Shown in pieces: positions 24,232 through 33,665 of a DNA stretch of 64,000 nucleotides. Source of the stretch: an uncultured Prevotella sp. (GTDB lineage: Bacteria > Bacteroidota > Bacteroidia > Bacteroidales > Bacteroidaceae); assembly GCA_902491375.1 (NCBI GenBank), contig CABUHE010000006.1, positions 1 through 64,000 of the forward strand. The letters run 5' to 3'. The notes under the pieces were generated by a model. It saw only the letters and a list, made by a program, of their open reading frames with translations. It was not told the DNA's origin and ran no database searches. Numbering within the stretch: the stretch's first letter is position 1; every line of letters starts with the position of its first letter. The translations under genes were made by a program, and so were the position numbers.

Positions 24232-25533
24232 ATGCTTACATCAGAAGAAAAAAAAGCTATAATAGAGCTTATCCACAGGCAAGTAGTGCCTGCGATAGGC
24301 TGCACTGAACCTATAGCCGTGGCTCTCTGTGTGGCCAAGGCAAAGGAAACTCTCGGCATTTTGCCTGAGAAAATAGAAGTAAGCCTTAGCGCAAACATAC
24401 TGAAAAACGCTATGGGAGTAGGCATTCCGGGCACAGGCATGACTGGTCTGCCCATCGCCATCGCGCTTGGTGCGCTTATCGGAAGGTCAGAACTTGAGCT
24501 GGAGGTGCTCCAGGACTGCAACCGTGACGCAGTTGAGAGAGGAAAGAAATACATAGCCGAGGGACGCATCCACATCAAACTGAAAGAAGACGCTCCCGAT
24601 AAGCTGTATATCGGAGTTACATGCAGCGCCGGCGGACATGAGGCTGAGGCCCGCATAGCCACTGCCCACACAAATTTCGTGTACCTGCGCAAGGACGGCG
24701 ACGTTACGCTCGACAAACCGATACACACATCAGAGGAAGAGCAAGAAGACGAAGTGGAACTGACGCTGAGGAAAGTGTACGACTTCGCAACTGAAACTGA
24801 TGTCGAAGACCTCAAGTTCATACTTGATGCAAAGAAGATGAACGAGGCGGCAGCCAACGACGGTCTGCACGAGAACTTCGGCCACCAGCTCGGAAAGACG
24901 CTATGCAGTCCGCTGGGACGAGGCATCATGGGCGAAGGAATATTCTCGAAAGTGCTTTCAGCCACAAGCTGTGCATGCGACGCCCGCATGGCAGGAGCCA
25001 TGATTCCGGTGATGAGCAACAGCGGCAGCGGCAACCAGGGCATCTGCGCCACAATGCCGGTCGTTGTGTTTGCGGAGGAAAACCATAATACAGACGAGGA
25101 GACAATACGCGCTCTTATCATAAGCAACCTTACTGCAATCTACATCAAGCAGCACCTCGGAGCGCTGTCGGCACTGTGCGGATGCGTAGTAGCAAGTACA
25201 GGCAGCAGCTGCGGAATAACCTACCTGATGGGCGGCAACTACGAACAAATAGCCTTCGCCGTAAAGAACATGATAGCCAACCTGACAGGAATGATATGCG
25301 ACGGAGCAAAACCGAGCTGCGCACTCAAACTGACATCCGGCGTAAGCACTGCCGTGCTGAGCGCTATGCTGGCCATTCAGAACAAACACGTAACATCAGT
25401 TGAAGGAATAATCGACGATGATGTCGACCAGAGCATACGCAACCTTACTGAGATAGGCAGACGCGGCATGGATGAGACCGACAAGTTCGTGCTTAACATC
25501 ATGACGCATAAGACAAAACCAAAGAACGTATAA
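24232..25533 (+). CDS. L-cysteine desulfidase / UPF0597 (CyuA-like) protein
   Basis: 433 residues, cytosolic. The family (YhaM/CyuA, serine dehydratase alpha-like fold) degrades L-cysteine to pyruvate, sulfide and ammonia through a [4Fe-4S] cluster. Conserved Cys motifs are all present: AIGCTEPIAVAL near residue 24, CGCVVASTGSSCGITYL near 318-334, and ICDGAKPSCALK near 355-366. Also seen is ISNSGSGNQG-like MSNSGSGNQGI, a substrate-loop signature. The ATG at 24232 follows a TAATTTCG element (24202-24209) that may be the -7 box. DsbD follows about 110 bases later, so co-transcription is possible but not certain. Confidence 0.88.
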   Translation: MLTSEEKKAIIELIHRQVVPAIGCTEPIAVALCVAKAKETLGILPEKIEVSLSANILKNAMGVGIPGTGMTGLPIAIALGALIGRSELELEVLQDCNRDAVERGKKYIAEGRIHIKLKEDAPDKLYIGVTCSAGGHEAEARIATAHTNFVYLRKDGDVTLDKPIHTSEEEQEDEVELTLRKVYDFATETDVEDLKFILDAKKMNEAAANDGLHENFGHQLGKTLCSPLGRGIMGEGIFSKVLSATSCACDARMAGAMIPVMSNSGSGNQGICATMPVVVFAEENHNTDEETIRALIISNLTAIYIKQHLGALSALCGCVVASTGSSCGITYLMGGNYEQIAFAVKNMIANLTGMICDGAKPSCALKLTSGVSTAVLSAMLAIQNKHVTSVEGIIDDDVDQSIRNLTEIGRRGMDETDKFVLNIMTHKTKPKNV

Positions 25534-25642
25534 CAACCTGGCACAAGCCGCGACCCTACAAGACTGCCGACACAGGCAACAGGCAGACAGAGCGGAACGC
25601 GGACGCCGGACAACAACGAAAAATATCAAACAAGACAATAAT

Positions 25643-27646
25643 ATGAAACAAGTAAAGGCTACATTCATTACGCTGCTGCTTACCGTCTTCGCCATGACGG
25701 CCGCAGCACAGATGCAAGACCCTGTACATTTCAGAGTGAGCCAGAAGAAGGTATCACCTACTGAAATTGAAGTTATCTTCTCTGCCAAGATAGACGCCGG
25801 ATGGCACGTCTACTCTACCGGCATGCCGTCTGACGGACCTACATCGGCAACTCTGCACACTGAGAAGTCTGAAGGAGTTAAAGCCGTAGGCGGACTGAAA
25901 CACAGAGGCAAGGAGATAAGCCAGTATGACAACATGTTCGGCATGAACCTACGTTACTTTGAGAAAAGTGTCAGCTTCGTGCAGAAGTATGAAATCACGG
26001 CAAAGACGTATCACGTAAAAGGCTATCTGGAATACGGAGCCTGCAACGACGAGATGTGCATGCCTCCTACACAGGTTGAGTTCGACTATAAGGGCAACGG
26101 CCCTGCCGATGCTCCTGAGGCTGAAGAGGAAGCAACTGCTGAAGATACAGTAAAGGCAGACACCACTGCCACCGATACAGCCATGGCCGCAGTGCCGGCA
26201 GTAACTGACACAACCGGACTCTGGACACCGGTTATCGACGAGCTTCACGCCATGAACGGTGAGCAGGGTACAGCCAACCGCTCACTCATTTACATATTCC
26301 TTATGGGTCTGGTCGGCGGATTCATTGCTCTGTTCACACCTTGCGTATGGCCTATCATTCCTATGACGGTCAGCTTCTTCCTAAAGCGTTCAAAAGATAA
26401 AAAGAAAGGTATACGCGACGCTATAACCTACGGTATCTCAATCGTGGTTATTTATCTCGCTCTCGGTCTTGCCATAACGGCAATTCTCGGAGCCAGCGCG
26501 CTCAACGCACTGTCGACAAACGCCGTGTTCAACATCTTCTTCTGCCTGTTGCTGGTAGTGTTCGCACTGTCATTCTTCGGCTGGTTCGAGCTGACACTGC
26601 CTTCTTCATGGACTAACAAAGTTGACAACAAGGCATCGTCAACGAGCGGTATGCTCAGCATATTCCTCATGGCGTTCACCCTTACTCTTGTGTCATTCTC
26701 ATGCACCGGACCAATCATCGGCTTCCTGCTCGTTGAGGTCAGCACCTCAGGCAACATCGTCGGCCCGGCTATCGGTATGCTCGGTTTCGCCGTAGCACTG
26801 GCACTTCCGTTCACACTCTTCGCCCTCTTCCCGACATGGCTCAAGCAGGCACCGAAGTCAGGTGGCTGGATGAACACAATAAAGATTGTACTCGGATTCA
26901 TTGAACTGGCATTCGCGCTGAAATTCTTCTCAGTAGCCGACCTAGCATACGGATGGGGACTGCTCGACCGTGAGGTATTCCTCTCACTCTGGATTGTAAT
27001 CTTCGGACTCCTCGGTCTATATCTCTTAGGCAAGATAAAGTTCCGCAGCGACGGCGATTCTAACGAGCCTATGCCCGTTCCCTGCATGATGTTGGGACTT
27101 ATCTCACTGGCCTTCACAGTCTATATGATTCCTGGTCTTTGGGGCGCACCATGTAAGGCAGTCAGCGCTTTCGCACCACCTATGAACACACAGGACTTCA
27201 ACCTTTACCACAACGAGGTTAAGCCACGCTTCACTAACTACGAGCAGGCCATGGCAACAGCACAGGCTGAAGGCAAGCCGGTAATGATCGACTTCACAGG
27301 ATTCGGCTGTGTGAACTGCCGTAAGATGGAAGCATCTGTATGGACAGACCCGCAGGTAGCCGACAAACTTAACAAAGACTTCGTTCTTGTATCTCTCTAT
27401 GTAGACGACAAACAGCCACTCGACAAGCCTATGGAAGTTATGGAGAACGGCAAGAAGCGCACTCTGCGCACCGTTGGTGACAAGTGGAGCTATCTGCAAC
27501 GCAACAAGTTCGGAGCCAACGCACAGCCGTTCTATGTAATAGTAGACAATCATGGCAAACCACTTGCAGGCTCATACAGCTACGATGAGGACATAAAGAA
27601 GTATACAGAGTTTCTTGAAAAGGGTCTCAAGAACTACAAAAAATAA
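25643..27646 (+). CDS. dsbD: Thiol:disulfide interchange protein DsbD
   Basis: 667 residues in three parts. A signal peptide and N-terminal Ig-like DsbD-alpha domain carry the redox pair in YGACNDEMCMPP (about residues 132-143). An eight-helix CcdA-type membrane domain carries the Pro-flanked Cys in FTPCVWPIIPM and FSCTGPIIGF. The C-terminal thioredoxin domain has the active site GFGCVNCRKME (about residues 553-563). It moves reducing equivalents from cytosolic thioredoxin to the periplasm, needed among other things to keep apocytochrome CxxCH thiols reduced. This fits the c-haem genes a few kilobases away. An acidic Ala/Glu/Thr-rich linker (about residues 152-185) separates parts one and two. 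Confidence 0.94.
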   Translation: MKQVKATFITLLLTVFAMTAAAQMQDPVHFRVSQKKVSPTEIEVIFSAKIDAGWHVYSTGMPSDGPTSATLHTEKSEGVKAVGGLKHRGKEISQYDNMFGMNLRYFEKSVSFVQKYEITAKTYHVKGYLEYGACNDEMCMPPTQVEFDYKGNGPADAPEAEEEATAEDTVKADTTATDTAMAAVPAVTDTTGLWTPVIDELHAMNGEQGTANRSLIYIFLMGLVGGFIALFTPCVWPIIPMTVSFFLKRSKDKKKGIRDAITYGISIVVIYLALGLAITAILGASALNALSTNAVFNIFFCLLLVVFALSFFGWFELTLPSSWTNKVDNKASSTSGMLSIFLMAFTLTLVSFSCTGPIIGFLLVEVSTSGNIVGPAIGMLGFAVALALPFTLFALFPTWLKQAPKSGGWMNTIKIVLGFIELAFALKFFSVADLAYGWGLLDREVFLSLWIVIFGLLGLYLLGKIKFRSDGDSNEPMPVPCMMLGLISLAFTVYMIPGLWGAPCKAVSAFAPPMNTQDFNLYHNEVKPRFTNYEQAMATAQAEGKPVMIDFTGFGCVNCRKMEASVWTDPQVADKLNKDFVLVSLYVDDKQPLDKPMEVMENGKKRTLRTVGDKWSYLQRNKFGANAQPFYVIVDNHGKPLAGSYSYDEDIKKYTEFLEKGLKNYKK

Positions 27647-27669
27647 TGTTCTTAAACATATTCTGAAAA

Positions 27670-27700
27670 ACGGGCAGACACATGTCTGCCCGTTTTTTTA
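27670..27700 (+). terminator. Terminator of dsbD
   Basis: ACGGGCAGACA (27670-27680) and TGTCTGCCCGT (27683-27693) form a strong hairpin followed by a run of seven T residues. Confidence 0.92.
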
Positions 27701-27832
27701 TACGTACAACAATAAGTCGGTTAACTGATAAAACTACTATCAAAAAGACTTTTATTTTTGATTTAAATCAATAAATCATTACTTTTTATCAAAAATATCA
27801 TACAAAAGCAACTATTTGCCTCAGTTTCTTAT

Positions 27833-27916
27833 TATCTTTGCAGCGTGTTTTTCATAGTATTAGATTTAAGGTTAACAATGGAATGAGGGACTCAGCGGAG
27901 TCCCATTTTTATTTTT
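27833..27916 (+). ncRNA. Candidate short terminated transcript (small RNA)
   Basis: TATCTTTG (27833-27840) is a strong -7 element (a TTTG lies at 27815-27818, rather close at 14 bases). About 45 bases downstream, GGGACTC-agcg-GAGTCCC (27887-27904) is followed by ATTTTTATTTTT, a clear terminator. The transcript would be about 70 bases. No gene follows on this strand; the next gene is convergent. A similar promoter-hairpin-T-tract arrangement precedes greA. Confidence 0.5.
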
Positions 27917-27996
27917 AAGCCATTACATCTTTAATATTCTGACAAATCCGAACCTATTACTTAAATAATATTACGCACTCTGACCGTGCCATTTGC

Positions 27997-30900
27997 CTAC
28001 AACATCATGCCTCCTTTTTCGCTGACATAGGCAATAAGACGGCTGAAGACAGGATTTGCTGACAGTATGCCTACGTTGCCTGTCATTATCATCTGTCGCC
28101 GCGCACGTGTCAGAGCCACGTTAAGTTTACGGTCAATCACACGTCCTGCATCGGTAAAACAGCTTCCGGCAAGAAACTCCAGTTGCCATACGTTCTGCAC
28201 GGTGAACGAATACACAATGACATCCCGCTGACTTCCCTGATAACGTTCGACTGTATCTATCGACACAGCCTCAAGCTCCGGCATGCCGAACTGCTCTATT
28301 TCCTTTCTTATTACAGCTATCTGGTTGCGGTAAGGAACTATCACTCCGATGCTTTTCTCTGGCTTAAAACTGTCGCCAAGCATAAGTCTTACACGTCTGA
28401 GAACGTCTGCGACGATGGCAGCTTCGTCCGTATTTACCTTATCTGAAACGTCTGGACGACGGCAAAGACGAGACGGAAGGAATATCATACGGTGCGTGCG
28501 AAGCAACGAGTCGAGCGCGTCGTGCATGCCGATGTCGGCATATTCGAGCGAGGTTTCACACTGATGAGGAAGCGGTACGGGGCGCAACTGCTCGTCGTGG
28601 TAGAACTCATGGCATGGAAAATCAGCCACATCAGGGTGCATTCTGCCATGACGGCGCAGCACACCGACAAAATCCTGACGTCCGGCCTTGCGCTCCAAGC
28701 GAAGCAAACGCTCAAATAACGAGTCGCGACAGTCGTCAAGACAGATGTCACGCAGCAGTCTGCTGCTTACAGCCGAGCCGCTCTCATCCTGCTGAACAAC
28801 AGCCGGCAACTGCTTATGGTCACCCGTCAGCACGAATTTATCTATCCTGCAAGCCTGCTGTCCGTCGCTTCCGGCACGATGGGCAGCCAACAGTCCTACG
28901 ATATTCGGCTCCAATATCTGCGAAGCCTCATCAATAACAGCAAGCGTGAAATGCTTTATGTCGAACACGAAAGGACGTGAGACAAGCATCGACGTTGTGC
29001 CGGTTATCACTCTTACTGACCTTATCCGTTCCTTTATAGCGTCAAGACGAGGACACGACTTTACTGCCTCGCCAAGCAGATGCGGCTTGCACTGAGGGTC
29101 AGCACTGTATTCGTTGCCTATTCGTATGTAGTCAATCTGCGCGTCGTAAAGCATCGCGCAGAGTTCATCCACGGCACGGTTGGTGTATGCCATGAGCAGA
29201 ACTGACGTGCCTTCGGCTGCAAGTTCCTCCTCAACAATAAATCTAATAGCCATCGAAGTCTTGCCCGTTCCTGGAGGACCGACAAGCAGAAAGTAGTCGC
29301 GCGCCTGCTTAACACGCTCCAATATGTCGTCGTAAGCATCGTTATAAGCACGTGTCAGTTTGAGAGAATCGTCACGTTGCGGCTCCCGCTGTCCAAGCAA
29401 CAGGTTACGGCGGTCGGCAGGCGCAGTGATAAACTCATGCAATCCTTTCACTGCTCCACCGCCGGCAGAGTCGCCTCCGGCATGCTCTATGGCATAAAGA
29501 GCAGTGTCGCCGTCTTCATGAACCTTGAAAATCTCAGGATTCTTCTGTCCGTTCACCAGTGCCACAGTTATCTCCGTGGTGCGTATTTTAACAATTCCGC
29601 CCTTATAAAGCAGACTGTTCCTTACGTCAGGCTCTTCTCCTTCACGGTACTGATAGAGGTAAACCATATCTCCGCGACGGAAGTTCGGCAGGAAACCTTC
29701 ACCCTGTCCGGGTACCGAAAGCGTTATAACGGCAGGCACATCGCCGCCTTCGCAACATTCCTTAGCCTTTACCGTCAAGCCTGTATATATGTTGCCGGTC
29801 TCTATTTTCTCAGCCAAAGGCATATTCCAGAGGTCTGCCGTGCATCTGCTTACACCTTCCTGCGACCCTACTTTCGACATAAGCTGTTCACGATAGGTGA
29901 ACGTCATCATCTGGCAGAAGTAGTCATGCTCAAGCGGTGAAAGTTTTTTCAGCGGCTCAGTAACGGCCGTTATCTTCGGCAAAAGCCACCTCACATAATA
30001 ATCCGAGCTCATTCCGACTGTATTTACAGTGTCAGGACTAAGCAGCGGAAGTATCTTCTGAAAGCCGTTACGGGCTATATAATAATCGGTTGCGACAATC
30101 TGGTTGCGCAGTTTAATGGCCTCACGGAACAGTTTACGGTAAAAAGCAACAGCCAGAAGACCGTTGGCCGGAGGATATTTTGAATAAAGAAGGCGTATGT
30201 CAGTACGGTCGAAACCGAGGTTGAAGTTATATCTCAACACTCCATAATAAAGCAGCAACTGCACATAATGCGGCTCCAGCTGGCGGCTGCCGTGACTGCC
30301 GTTGCGCCCGGTCTCTATGTTCCAGTTCTTGCCCGACTTCTGTTCAACAAGCAGACTGAAGTCGGTCGTCATCATATCGACACGTCCCTGCAAACCAAGT
30401 TTCTCGCAGATAAACGACGGTTCAAGCACAGCGCGCCGCCGGTCATACTCACTGAACATCACGTCTACCGCCTGTCTGATGTTGGCCGACTGCACACTTA
30501 TGTCGTGCTTGTACTTAACGGCGTTGAAATCTGTACACGCTGAATACTCAAGAGCCTTGTCGGCAAAGTTCGTCCGGATAGCATCGGCCAGACTGAACTT
30601 TTCGTCATCGTTGACAACACCGTCGAGAACAGCTCCTGCAAGATTACCCAACAGAATGGCTGAGCTGTTGGCTTTGGGGCTCATCCGCTCTATGGTGTAC
30701 GTCAGCGGATGGTGTCCGTAGTCCTTGAAGCACGCCGCTATCGAGCTTATATCAATAAGATAATCCGGCTCAACAACTACAAGTCCGGGCACAACGACGT
30801 CAGCCACGCCCTCAGGCAACCGGCATCCGGCAGCCTCCGGGCGGCTCATCTTGCAGTCGAGCAAATTGAGCTGCATGCCATCTTGCAGCAACGAGCGCAG

Positions 30901-31407
30901 ATAAACAAAGTCTTCGTCGGAAATATCGACGGCAATCAGGCGCGCCGAAAGGCCTTTCTCGGCCGACACATAAACATAACTGTCGTCCCACTCACGCACT
31001 ATGCAGCGCACATAACGCACGTCAATGCCGTCTGCCCGGTCGTAAGGACGGTCGTTGGCAGGCAACAGACGGAGCAGTTCGCCCGGCACATCATCGCCCG
31101 TAACGGCAGAGATGAAGCGGCTAAGGGCGCGCATGTCGTACATGAAATCATCGCGGCTCAGCTCCTCATTGCTGTTTGAATGGCGGCGCATGGCCTGTAT
31201 CTGCACCCTGTCGGCCAGCCTTACATGATGCTTACGGCAAAGATAATCGACCTGCGAAAACAGGTTACCGTAAGCCTGACCAGTGCCGCGCAGTCCTTCA
31301 TGACACGCGAGCACAAGCGTCTCATGCGCCATTTTGTTGAGCGTAGCCGGCTTCACGGCCGTACACATTCCTACAATCTCAAGGATACGTGAGTAAAGAT
31401 AATTCAT
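27997..31407 (-). CDS. Dna2-like PD-(D/E)XK nuclease and SF1 helicase fusion
   Basis: Large DNA repair-type protein, 1136 residues from the preferred ATG at 31407 (MNYLYSRILEI). The middle holds a Cas4/Dna2-like nuclease domain: GRVDMMTTDFSLLVEQKSGK (about residues 338-357), with the D and ExK of the PD-(D/E)XK active site. The C-terminal half is a UPF1/Dna2-type SF1B helicase: Walker A LLVGPPGTGKTS (about 705-716), motif II LAVIDEASQ (about 823-831), motif III LTGDHKQLPAVV, and the late motifs VDTVERYQGSQRDVIVYS and LNVALTRARRQM. The N-terminal 300 residues are unrecognised. It stands alone, not in a defence cluster. Role in repair, replication or phage defence is open. Confidence 0.88.
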   Translation of the reverse strand: MNYLYSRILEIVGMCTAVKPATLNKMAHETLVLACHEGLRGTGQAYGNLFSQVDYLCRKHHVRLADRVQIQAMRRHSNSNEELSRDDFMYDMRALSRFISAVTGDDVPGELLRLLPANDRPYDRADGIDVRYVRCIVREWDDSYVYVSAEKGLSARLIAVDISDEDFVYLRSLLQDGMQLNLLDCKMSRPEAAGCRLPEGVADVVVPGLVVVEPDYLIDISSIAACFKDYGHHPLTYTIERMSPKANSSAILLGNLAGAVLDGVVNDDEKFSLADAIRTNFADKALEYSACTDFNAVKYKHDISVQSANIRQAVDVMFSEYDRRRAVLEPSFICEKLGLQGRVDMMTTDFSLLVEQKSGKNWNIETGRNGSHGSRQLEPHYVQLLLYYGVLRYNFNLGFDRTDIRLLYSKYPPANGLLAVAFYRKLFREAIKLRNQIVATDYYIARNGFQKILPLLSPDTVNTVGMSSDYYVRWLLPKITAVTEPLKKLSPLEHDYFCQMMTFTYREQLMSKVGSQEGVSRCTADLWNMPLAEKIETGNIYTGLTVKAKECCEGGDVPAVITLSVPGQGEGFLPNFRRGDMVYLYQYREGEEPDVRNSLLYKGGIVKIRTTEITVALVNGQKNPEIFKVHEDGDTALYAIEHAGGDSAGGGAVKGLHEFITAPADRRNLLLGQREPQRDDSLKLTRAYNDAYDDILERVKQARDYFLLVGPPGTGKTSMAIRFIVEEELAAEGTSVLLMAYTNRAVDELCAMLYDAQIDYIRIGNEYSADPQCKPHLLGEAVKSCPRLDAIKERIRSVRVITGTTSMLVSRPFVFDIKHFTLAVIDEASQILEPNIVGLLAAHRAGSDGQQACRIDKFVLTGDHKQLPAVVQQDESGSAVSSRLLRDICLDDCRDSLFERLLRLERKAGRQDFVGVLRRHGRMHPDVADFPCHEFYHDEQLRPVPLPHQCETSLEYADIGMHDALDSLLRTHRMIFLPSRLCRRPDVSDKVNTDEAAIVADVLRRVRLMLGDSFKPEKSIGVIVPYRNQIAVIRKEIEQFGMPELEAVSIDTVERYQGSQRDVIVYSFTVQNVWQLEFLAGSCFTDAGRVIDRKLNVALTRARRQMIMTGNVGILSANPVFSRLIAYVSEKGGMML

Positions 31408-31465
31408 AAAAGCAACCGACTGACAGGACGCATTACAGCCCTGCACAAAATTTTATATAACAGAC

Positions 31466-31487
31466 AAAAGGCCGCCGTAAGCGGCCT
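31466..31487 (-). terminator. Terminator of the hydrolase-HAD gene
   Basis: Minus strand AGGCCGC-ttacg-GCGGCCT followed by TTTTG, directly after the stop at 31511 and before the helicase gene. Confidence 0.8.
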
Positions 31488-31510
31488 GTATGTATGGTTT
31501 AATACAAATA

Positions 31511-32518
31511 TTATTGTCCACCAAGACGACTGAAGAACTCGATAATCTCCTCCCAAGTCTTGAAAGTATCGTCGCCGAAGACTATTCTCGTTCCTACAAA
31601 GTCAGGCGCGCCAAGCTCTGCCGACGGGTCGATAAGGTAATCTCCGTAAAGCAGATCCTTGCGGTTGGTGAATATCAGATGATTCCACGCCGGCACGTTC
31701 ACCGTGTCGTTCACCCATGCCGTTACGTCAGCTATATATCCCGGATTGTTGGTAGGCGCAGCCGCGACCACATACAGCGTGTAGTTCTCAAGCAGATAGC
31801 GGTAAGCCTTGACCGCACTTGAGTGCTGGTTGCCGCGTGCGTCGCGCAGCGCGTCGATGCTTATGTAGACAATAGGGCGCACACGTCCGTTCTGACGGTC
31901 GTCAATCCACTGCACGACAGGTATAAGCGAGTGAAGCAGCACTTTGTCGTTCATGTAATGCTCGCCGTGGAAACTTATGGCGTTGCGGTAATGTTCAGTA
32001 AAGATGTCGCGTGTATCAACAATCTGGTCTTCATCTCCGAAGAGTCCATAGACCAGCACATCGCGGTCCTTATCGGTTACTCCGCTGAAGCACTGCTCCG
32101 TGGTGGCCTTATACTCCTCGACCATGGCTTTCGTAAGTATGAAGTCCTGCACACCGTCGAGCCTCTGGCTGTGATACGTGTTCTTGCCAACGTGCCCGTG
32201 CTTATACATGGTCTCGCCCATCTGAAAAGCCGGATTGACCAGTATTCTGTCGTAGCCGTAAAGCATTTCGGCATACATTCCGCCCATTGACGTGCCTATA
32301 ATCAGGTCGGGGTTATCCTTCGAACAGATGTCACGGAGCAGAGCCATGGCCTCATCAGGATGCAAAGGCAGGTCGGGGGGCACAACTGTGGCGCCGGGCA
32401 ACATCTCACGCAGCTTGGTAACCGTGCCCGACTGACCCGACGAGGCAAATCCGTGAACATAAAGAATAGTCTTTCCCTTCATCATATCGGGAAACTGAAT
32501 CTTGTAATTAATCTCCAT
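31511..32518 (-). CDS. YqiA-like alpha/beta hydrolase fused to a degenerate NT5C-type HAD domain
   Basis: 335 residues in two domains. Residues about 12-205 are a YqiA/UPF0227-type esterase: TILYVHGFASSGQSGT gives the oxyanion region, LIIGTSMGGMYAE holds the nucleophile Ser, and GDEDQIVD and HGEHYM supply the likely Asp and His. Residues about 214-335 resemble the 5'(3')-deoxyribonucleotidase family NT5C (motif NRKDLLYGDYLIDPS near the end). The HAD motif I, normally DxDG, reads YISIDALRD here: the nucleophile Asp is Ser (about residue 220), so phosphatase activity is unlikely. ATG 32518 is used; 32524 is equally possible. The function of the fusion is unknown; esterase activity is the best guess. 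Confidence 0.8.
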   Translation of the reverse strand: MEINYKIQFPDMMKGKTILYVHGFASSGQSGTVTKLREMLPGATVVPPDLPLHPDEAMALLRDICSKDNPDLIIGTSMGGMYAEMLYGYDRILVNPAFQMGETMYKHGHVGKNTYHSQRLDGVQDFILTKAMVEEYKATTEQCFSGVTDKDRDVLVYGLFGDEDQIVDTRDIFTEHYRNAISFHGEHYMNDKVLLHSLIPVVQWIDDRQNGRVRPIVYISIDALRDARGNQHSSAVKAYRYLLENYTLYVVAAAPTNNPGYIADVTAWVNDTVNVPAWNHLIFTNRKDLLYGDYLIDPSAELGAPDFVGTRIVFGDDTFKTWEEIIEFFSRLGGQ

Positions 32519-32689
32519 CGTCAAACTTATAACATTTTGTTAATGTCAAATGCAAAATTAGCTAATTTTCTCTACCCTCAAAAGGTTTGCCGTAACAAAA
32601 AATCAGCTCTTGCCTGAACAGCCGCCTTAAAACGTAATAAAGATAACAAAATCAGTAAATGGTGTACACGCCTTTTCAGCCATAATCGC

Positions 32690-32697
32690 TATTTTTG
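32690..32697 (+). promoter_or_regulatory. -7 element of the first AraC gene
   Basis: TATTTTTG, 25 bases before the ATG; no good -33 match. Confidence 0.45.
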
Positions 32698-32722
32698 CAG
32701 AAACAAAACAAAGGCGACTGAC

Positions 32723-33628
32723 ATGGAAAAAATATTCAAGGTTGACTCCATAGACGACTACAACAAGGTGATGGGTGTTGAGACAAAGCATCCGCTTGTA
32801 ACCGTAATCGATGAGAAAACGCTAAGCCGGTTTCCCTTCGAAGGCGACATAACATACAGCTACGGCGTATATGCGCTGTTCCTGAAGCAGACCTACTGCG
32901 GCGACATAACCTACGGACGCATGCCCTACGACTATCAGGAGGGCACGGTAACGAGCTTCGCTCCGGGGCAGGTTGTCCACATAAAGCTAAGGCCTGACTA
33001 TAAGCCTAACGCCACAGGACTGCTGTTTCACCCTGACCTTATACGCGGAACGTCGCTCGGTCAGGAAATCAAGCAGTATTCGTTTTTCTCCTACTCGTCG
33101 CGCGAGGCACTGCATCTGTCAGAGCAGGAGAAAGCCATCTTCAAGGACTGTCTCGACAAAATAAAGATTGAGATAGAACGTCCTATCGACGGACACAGCA
33201 AGAAACTGATATGCCGCAACATCGAACTGCTGCTCGACTACTGCATGAGATTCTACGAACGGCAGTTCATAACCCGAAAGGCGGTCAACCGCGACGTGCT
33301 GACCAAGTTTGAGGAAGAGCTTGACAACTACTTCCTCGGCAGGACAGCTGCCGTAAACGGACTGCCATCGGTGAAGTATTTTGCAGAGAAATGCTTCCTG
33401 TCGCCAAACTATTTCGGCGACCTTATAAAGAAAGAGACAGGCCGCACTCCGCAGGAATACATACAGAACAAAATCATCAACATGGCCAAGGAACAACTGC
33501 TCGGCACGACAAAGACTGTCAACGAGATAAGCTACGACCTCGGTTTTCAGTATTCGCAGCACTTCAACCGCTACTTCAAGCGCAACACAGGCATGACTCC
33601 AAGCGAATACAGAAAGGTGAACGTGTAA
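32723..33628 (+). CDS. AraC-family transcriptional regulator (1 of 2)
   Basis: 301 residues. The N-terminal about 190 residues are a cupin-like sensing domain (RPDYKPNATGLLFHPDLIRGT, YSFFSYSSREALHLSEQE). The C-terminal about 100 are the double helix-turn-helix: VKYFAEKCFLSPNYFGDLIK and VNEISYDLGFQYSQHFNRYF, ending GMTPSEYRKVNV, the classical AraC signature. The next gene is a paralogue 37 bases downstream with the same architecture, indicating tandem duplication. The ligand and targets are not visible; the divergent hydrolase-HAD gene and the esterase downstream are candidates only by position. Confidence 0.92.
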   Translation: MEKIFKVDSIDDYNKVMGVETKHPLVTVIDEKTLSRFPFEGDITYSYGVYALFLKQTYCGDITYGRMPYDYQEGTVTSFAPGQVVHIKLRPDYKPNATGLLFHPDLIRGTSLGQEIKQYSFFSYSSREALHLSEQEKAIFKDCLDKIKIEIERPIDGHSKKLICRNIELLLDYCMRFYERQFITRKAVNRDVLTKFEEELDNYFLGRTAAVNGLPSVKYFAEKCFLSPNYFGDLIKKETGRTPQEYIQNKIINMAKEQLLGTTKTVNEISYDLGFQYSQHFNRYFKRNTGMTPSEYRKVNV

Positions 33629-33665
33629 CATCAGCCACAACGGCAAGGCATAAAAACAATATAGA

